This document shows positions 61,470-64,000 of a stretch of 64,000 nucleotides of DNA, in pieces. The position numbers and the translations under genes were made by a program. Each line of letters opens with the position of its first letter. Within the stretch, counting starts at the first letter, position 1. The stretch lies in contig PUFA01000021.1 of NCBI GenBank assembly GCA_003508835.1, forward strand, positions 9,650,501 to 9,714,500, written 5' to 3'. Origin of the DNA: Eonycteris spelaea. Lineage: Eukaryota; Chordata; Mammalia; Chiroptera; Pteropodidae. The notes beneath the pieces are model-generated. The model worked only from the letters and a program-made list of their open reading frames with translations. It was not told the DNA's origin and did not search any database.

Positions 61470-61517
61470 AGCATGCCTCAGCTTTACAAAGATTTACATG
61501 CTCTGATACAGCAACCT
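61470..61517 (-). repeat. MIR SINE, left part
   Basis: 'cctcagctttacaaagatttacatgctctgatacagcaacct' resembles antisense MIR ('ctttacatgtattaactc...acaacaacct'). The right part resumes at 62,098 beyond the UBC pseudogene, so the MIR was split by that insertion. Confidence 0.6.
61508..61517. repeat. target-site duplication, left copy
   Basis: ACAGCAACCT immediately left of the inverted UBC segment. It is identical to 62,088-62,097, immediately right of the poly-A. Confidence 0.9.
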
Positions 61518-61735
61518 TTCTGACTGTTGTTGTCGGACAGGGTGCGCCCATCGCCCAGCTGCTTCCCGGCAAAGATCAGCCTCTGCTGGTCCAGGGGGTT
61601 GCCCTCTTTATCTTGGATCTTGGCCTTGACATTCTCAGTGGTGTCACTGGGCTCCGCTTTCAGAGAGATGGTCTTCACGAAGATCTGCGTTGTCAAGTGT
61701 TGGTCACAGCAGTGTGCTGACAGCAGTTAGTGGAC
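61518..61735 (-). pseudogene. UBC processed pseudogene, inverted 5' segment
   Basis: The minus strand carries the end of the UBC 5' UTR (GCTGTGACCAACACTTGACA) and then codons for the first ubiquitin unit of the polyubiquitin precursor, whose parent product is cleaved to free ubiquitin. It is dead: the start codon is ACG, about five codons (residues 8-12) are deleted, and there are several substitutions. The unit stops at Lys63, exactly where a 10-bp duplication begins (61,508-61,517). It is in inverted orientation to the 3' segment that follows. Identification as UBC rather than UBB rests on the 5' UTR and the 3' UTR of the partner segment, both recalled from the known mRNA. The right junction is placed to within about 10 bp. 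Confidence 0.92.
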
Positions 61736-62087
61736 TCCTGGTCCTCCGTCTCAGAGGGGGCATGCAGATCTTCATGAAGACCTTGACCGAGAAGACCATC
61801 ACCTGGAGGTGGAGCCCAGCGACACCATCGAGAACGTCAAGGCCAAGATCCAAGACAAAGAGAGGGCATCCCCCCGATCAATAGAGGCAGATCTTTGCCA
61901 GGAAGCAGCTGGAAGATGGGTACACCTTGTCCGACTACAACAGCCAGAAAGAGTCTACTCTGTACCTGGTCCTTCGCTTGAGGGGAGGTGTCTACGTTCC
62001 GCCTTTTAAGCTTTCAACAAATTTCAGTGCACTTTTCTTTCAATAAAGTTGTTGCATTTCTCCTCCCCCCCCCCCCAAAAAAAAAAA
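61736..62087 (+). pseudogene. UBC processed pseudogene, 3' segment with poly-A
   Basis: Starts in the last ten codons of one ubiquitin unit (ending LRLRGG) and continues through a second unit from its ATG at 61,762. Defects: a 1-nt loss at codon 15, a 2-nt gain and a 1-nt loss between codons 34 and 38 that together restore the frame, a TAG at codon 41, and loss of the normal stop after GGV (TAA to TAC). The 3' UTR (ttcaacaaatttcagtgcac, AATAAA at 62,042) closely follows human UBC as I recall it. A C-run precedes a 12-base A tail, and then ACAGCAACCT repeats the left flank. No intron is present. The gene cannot make ubiquitin. Confidence 0.95.
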
Positions 62088-62097
62088 ACAGCAACCT
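62088..62097. repeat. target-site duplication, right copy
   Basis: ACAGCAACCT directly after the A tail. Together with the left copy it proves a single retrotransposition event that includes both UBC segments. Confidence 0.9.
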
Positions 62098-62190
62098 GAT
62101 GAGGCAGGTACTGCTGTTATCCCAGTGTACGGAGGAGGAAGCTTTGGCACAGAGGAGTATGTGATGGCCCGAACCGCGTCGACTCATCCT
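62098..62190 (-). repeat. MIR SINE, right part
   Basis: 'gatgaggcaggtactgctgttatcccagtgtacggaggaggaagctttggcacagaggag' continues the antisense MIR interrupted at 61,517. Confidence 0.85.
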
Positions 62191-64000
62191 TCTGGATCCG
62201 TATTCCATACTCTCGCCGGAAGTATTCCCAGCCAATAAGAAAGCTTAATTTATTGCTTCCAATTTGGGTAACTTTCTTTGACTTTAAATAAGCGCCATAC
62301 ATTAGTTGCATTTGTTGGAAATGAATGAGATTCTGAAGTTTCATAGGATCTCTTCCAGAACGGGAGCAGAGCTGGTGTGCACAGTGGTCACCATTTCTGT
62401 GAGCCTCTGAGGGACACTGGTGTCCCGGACACCCCGTTTTTTCAGACTATGCTGGGGGGGGGGTGTCAGGCCTGTTGGTCAGTTCACCAAAAAAACAAAG
62501 GCTCTTGACCCACTGATCAACGTAGAGCTAATGAACTTGAGGACGAGGCTGCAAAACCAGTACATGGCGACAGCATGCCAACTTGAGGTTTTCTGAGACT
62601 CAGACTTAGCTTTAAAAAAAAAGTAACTCAGGAGACTGTTGACTGAGAAACTGAACTGTGGTTTCCCCTCACAATTTCAGGCACGCTGCCTTTTTTAGGG
62701 GAAGCGGTTACCTCAAAGAAAAGACCTCACTCATGCACTCGTACTCTGTGTGCTTTCTTGAGTGGCAGAGAGAGAGGAGTGAAGCCACAATGACACCTTG
62801 TCCTCTGCCTGGTTGACATGTATGTTGGCTTGGGTCAGTTTCTCCAGCCTTCTTAGCTTTGGTCACTTTGGTGTCTAATTTGTGTGGATGGCGGTCCCCC
62901 CTCACGTCATGGTGAGGATTAACCAGGTGCGGAGGAGTCCCTCGGGAAGTGGGGGCTGTTACTGTCCCTCCCCTCCCTGCCCTCATCTAGATCCTTGTTG
63001 CATTCCAGCATTTATGACACGTCGTCATGATCTGGTTTGTGAATTTGTCTTATTTTTTCATGCACCGTTTTATCATGCGCTCTTATTATTGGCGAACTGG
63101 TCTGCGTGTGACTCTGTCTCCCCTGCCAGCCTCAGGTCTGAGTCGTGCGTGGCTGGGTTTCCGGCACCCCGCATCGCATACCTCCTCAGCGCATAGTAAA
63201 CTAAGCACTAGAGCCCTTGCCAGAATGTTCTTCAGGCACGATTTCTTCAGCGCGGTGTGTGCTGAGTACTGCGTGGAAGCTGGTGAAGTCAGTTCTTTCT
63301 GAATGTGTCCTAACGCTGTAAACTATAAAAGTGGGTCGAAGATTTCTAATGACCATTTTAGGTGCTCAAATATTGCGAGACAACTTTCTATGGTGAGAAT
63401 CTGTGTTAAGTATTTCCCATGTATGCCTCCTAGATACATTATGCCTTCTCAAGGTCTGGAAGACAGAATAATTAGGTAAAAAATTGGTCCCACATTATGT
63501 GTTTTTCCCCCCCTCCTAAATAAGTAATTTAATTCATGTCAGTGAAATTGTATTTATGCTAATGAGTAATCTGCTTTAACTTCAGGCTGGATTTTGTGAT
63601 TTTTATATCGTGTCAGTTTTTGTTTGTTCTGCTGTACATATACAGGTGAAAAGTATATCGAATCTCAAATGCGAATAAAAAACATGAGTGTGTCTAGCGT
63701 CAGGGAGACACGTTCTGGCTCACGAGCATGTCGTCCATGAATGTCTGGGGACCTACACTCCTGTTAGTGATTCCTGCCGAGTTGGGGTCTGACATTGACC
63801 CCTGGCAGTTCTCTCTTAAAACATCCCCCTTAGGGATGAGGGACCTCATGGCAGAGGGACTGTGAGCTACGCACAAGCACACTGAGTGCTCTGGTGTATA
63901 CTGTCAGATCTTAAAGTGTGATTTTAACTTAAATGGGACTTGCTAGATGGCTAGGCATTGAGTATATATTTCTGTTTATGTGCATTGAAGACACTATAAT
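62191..64000. other. probable intron, no exon seen
   Basis: Unique sequence with a G-run at 62,454-62,463. Frames at 62,882-63,302 overlap in two registers and have no recognisable domain. No repeat family is clear. Confidence 0.5.

Noticed and set aside
61484..61696. Apparent short ubiquitin gene on the minus strand
   Set aside because: The start codon is lost, codons 8-12 are deleted and the unit is cut at Lys63. It is half of one inverted processed pseudogene.
1..64000. CRISPR arrays, operons, integrases, bacterial or phage systems
   Set aside because: None seen. Base composition, SINE/LINE content and the CpG island mark this as mammalian nuclear DNA.
1..64000. tRNA, U6, 7SK, Y RNA or 5S genes
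   Set aside because: I looked by eye for their conserved promoter and stem sequences and found none apart from tRNA-derived MIR. A covariance-model search would be decisive.
1..64000. Vespertilionid VES SINE as a host marker
   Set aside because: No copy recognised. This weakly disfavours a vesper bat but does not exclude other bats, so the host remains a guess.

Overview
This is ordinary-looking mammalian nuclear DNA. It has long AT-rich, non-coding stretches, ancient mammalian repeats (MIR, L2, MER5, MER20, MLT1), long dinucleotide runs and one strong CpG island. I found no convincing intact protein-coding exon. Open frames inside the CpG island are long only because GC-rich DNA has few stop codons. 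Several L1 3' ends (about 3.84-4.16, 25.6, 27.75 and 56.9 kb) have the form I associate with Laurasiatherian genomes. The copies at 27.75 and 56.9 kb resemble bat L1 tails most, so a bat is my best guess. That is inference from remembered repeat sequence, not a search result.

Layout: 1-39 kb is gene-poor upstream sequence made of old repeats, microsatellites and apparently unique AT-rich blocks, some of which look like candidate enhancers. Two good CTCF-type motifs, both on the minus strand, lie at 22.7 and 30.05 kb. An inverted pair of MER20 elements lies at 36.4 and 38.4 kb, just upstream of the island. About 39.7-41.5 kb is a CpG island with tandem GC boxes, a (CGG)n tract and a probable non-coding first exon on the plus strand, ending at a GTAAGA donor at 40,685. 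A perfect AAG|GTAAGT donor on the minus strand at 39,109 suggests a possible divergent antisense transcript. From 41.5 kb to the end is probably intron 1 of the plus-strand gene, whose identity I cannot determine. It holds MIR, L2, MLT1, LTR and L1 fragments and one plausible extra exon at 50,191-50,342.

The best-resolved single object is a processed pseudogene of polyubiquitin UBC at 61,518-62,087. Its 5' part is inverted, it has a poly-A tail and a 10-bp target-site duplication, and it sits inside an older MIR. This is a clear case of L1 twin-priming retrotransposition. I found no previously undescribed biological system. The points worth checking are the promoter architecture, the divergent donor, the CTCF motifs and the UBC insertion.
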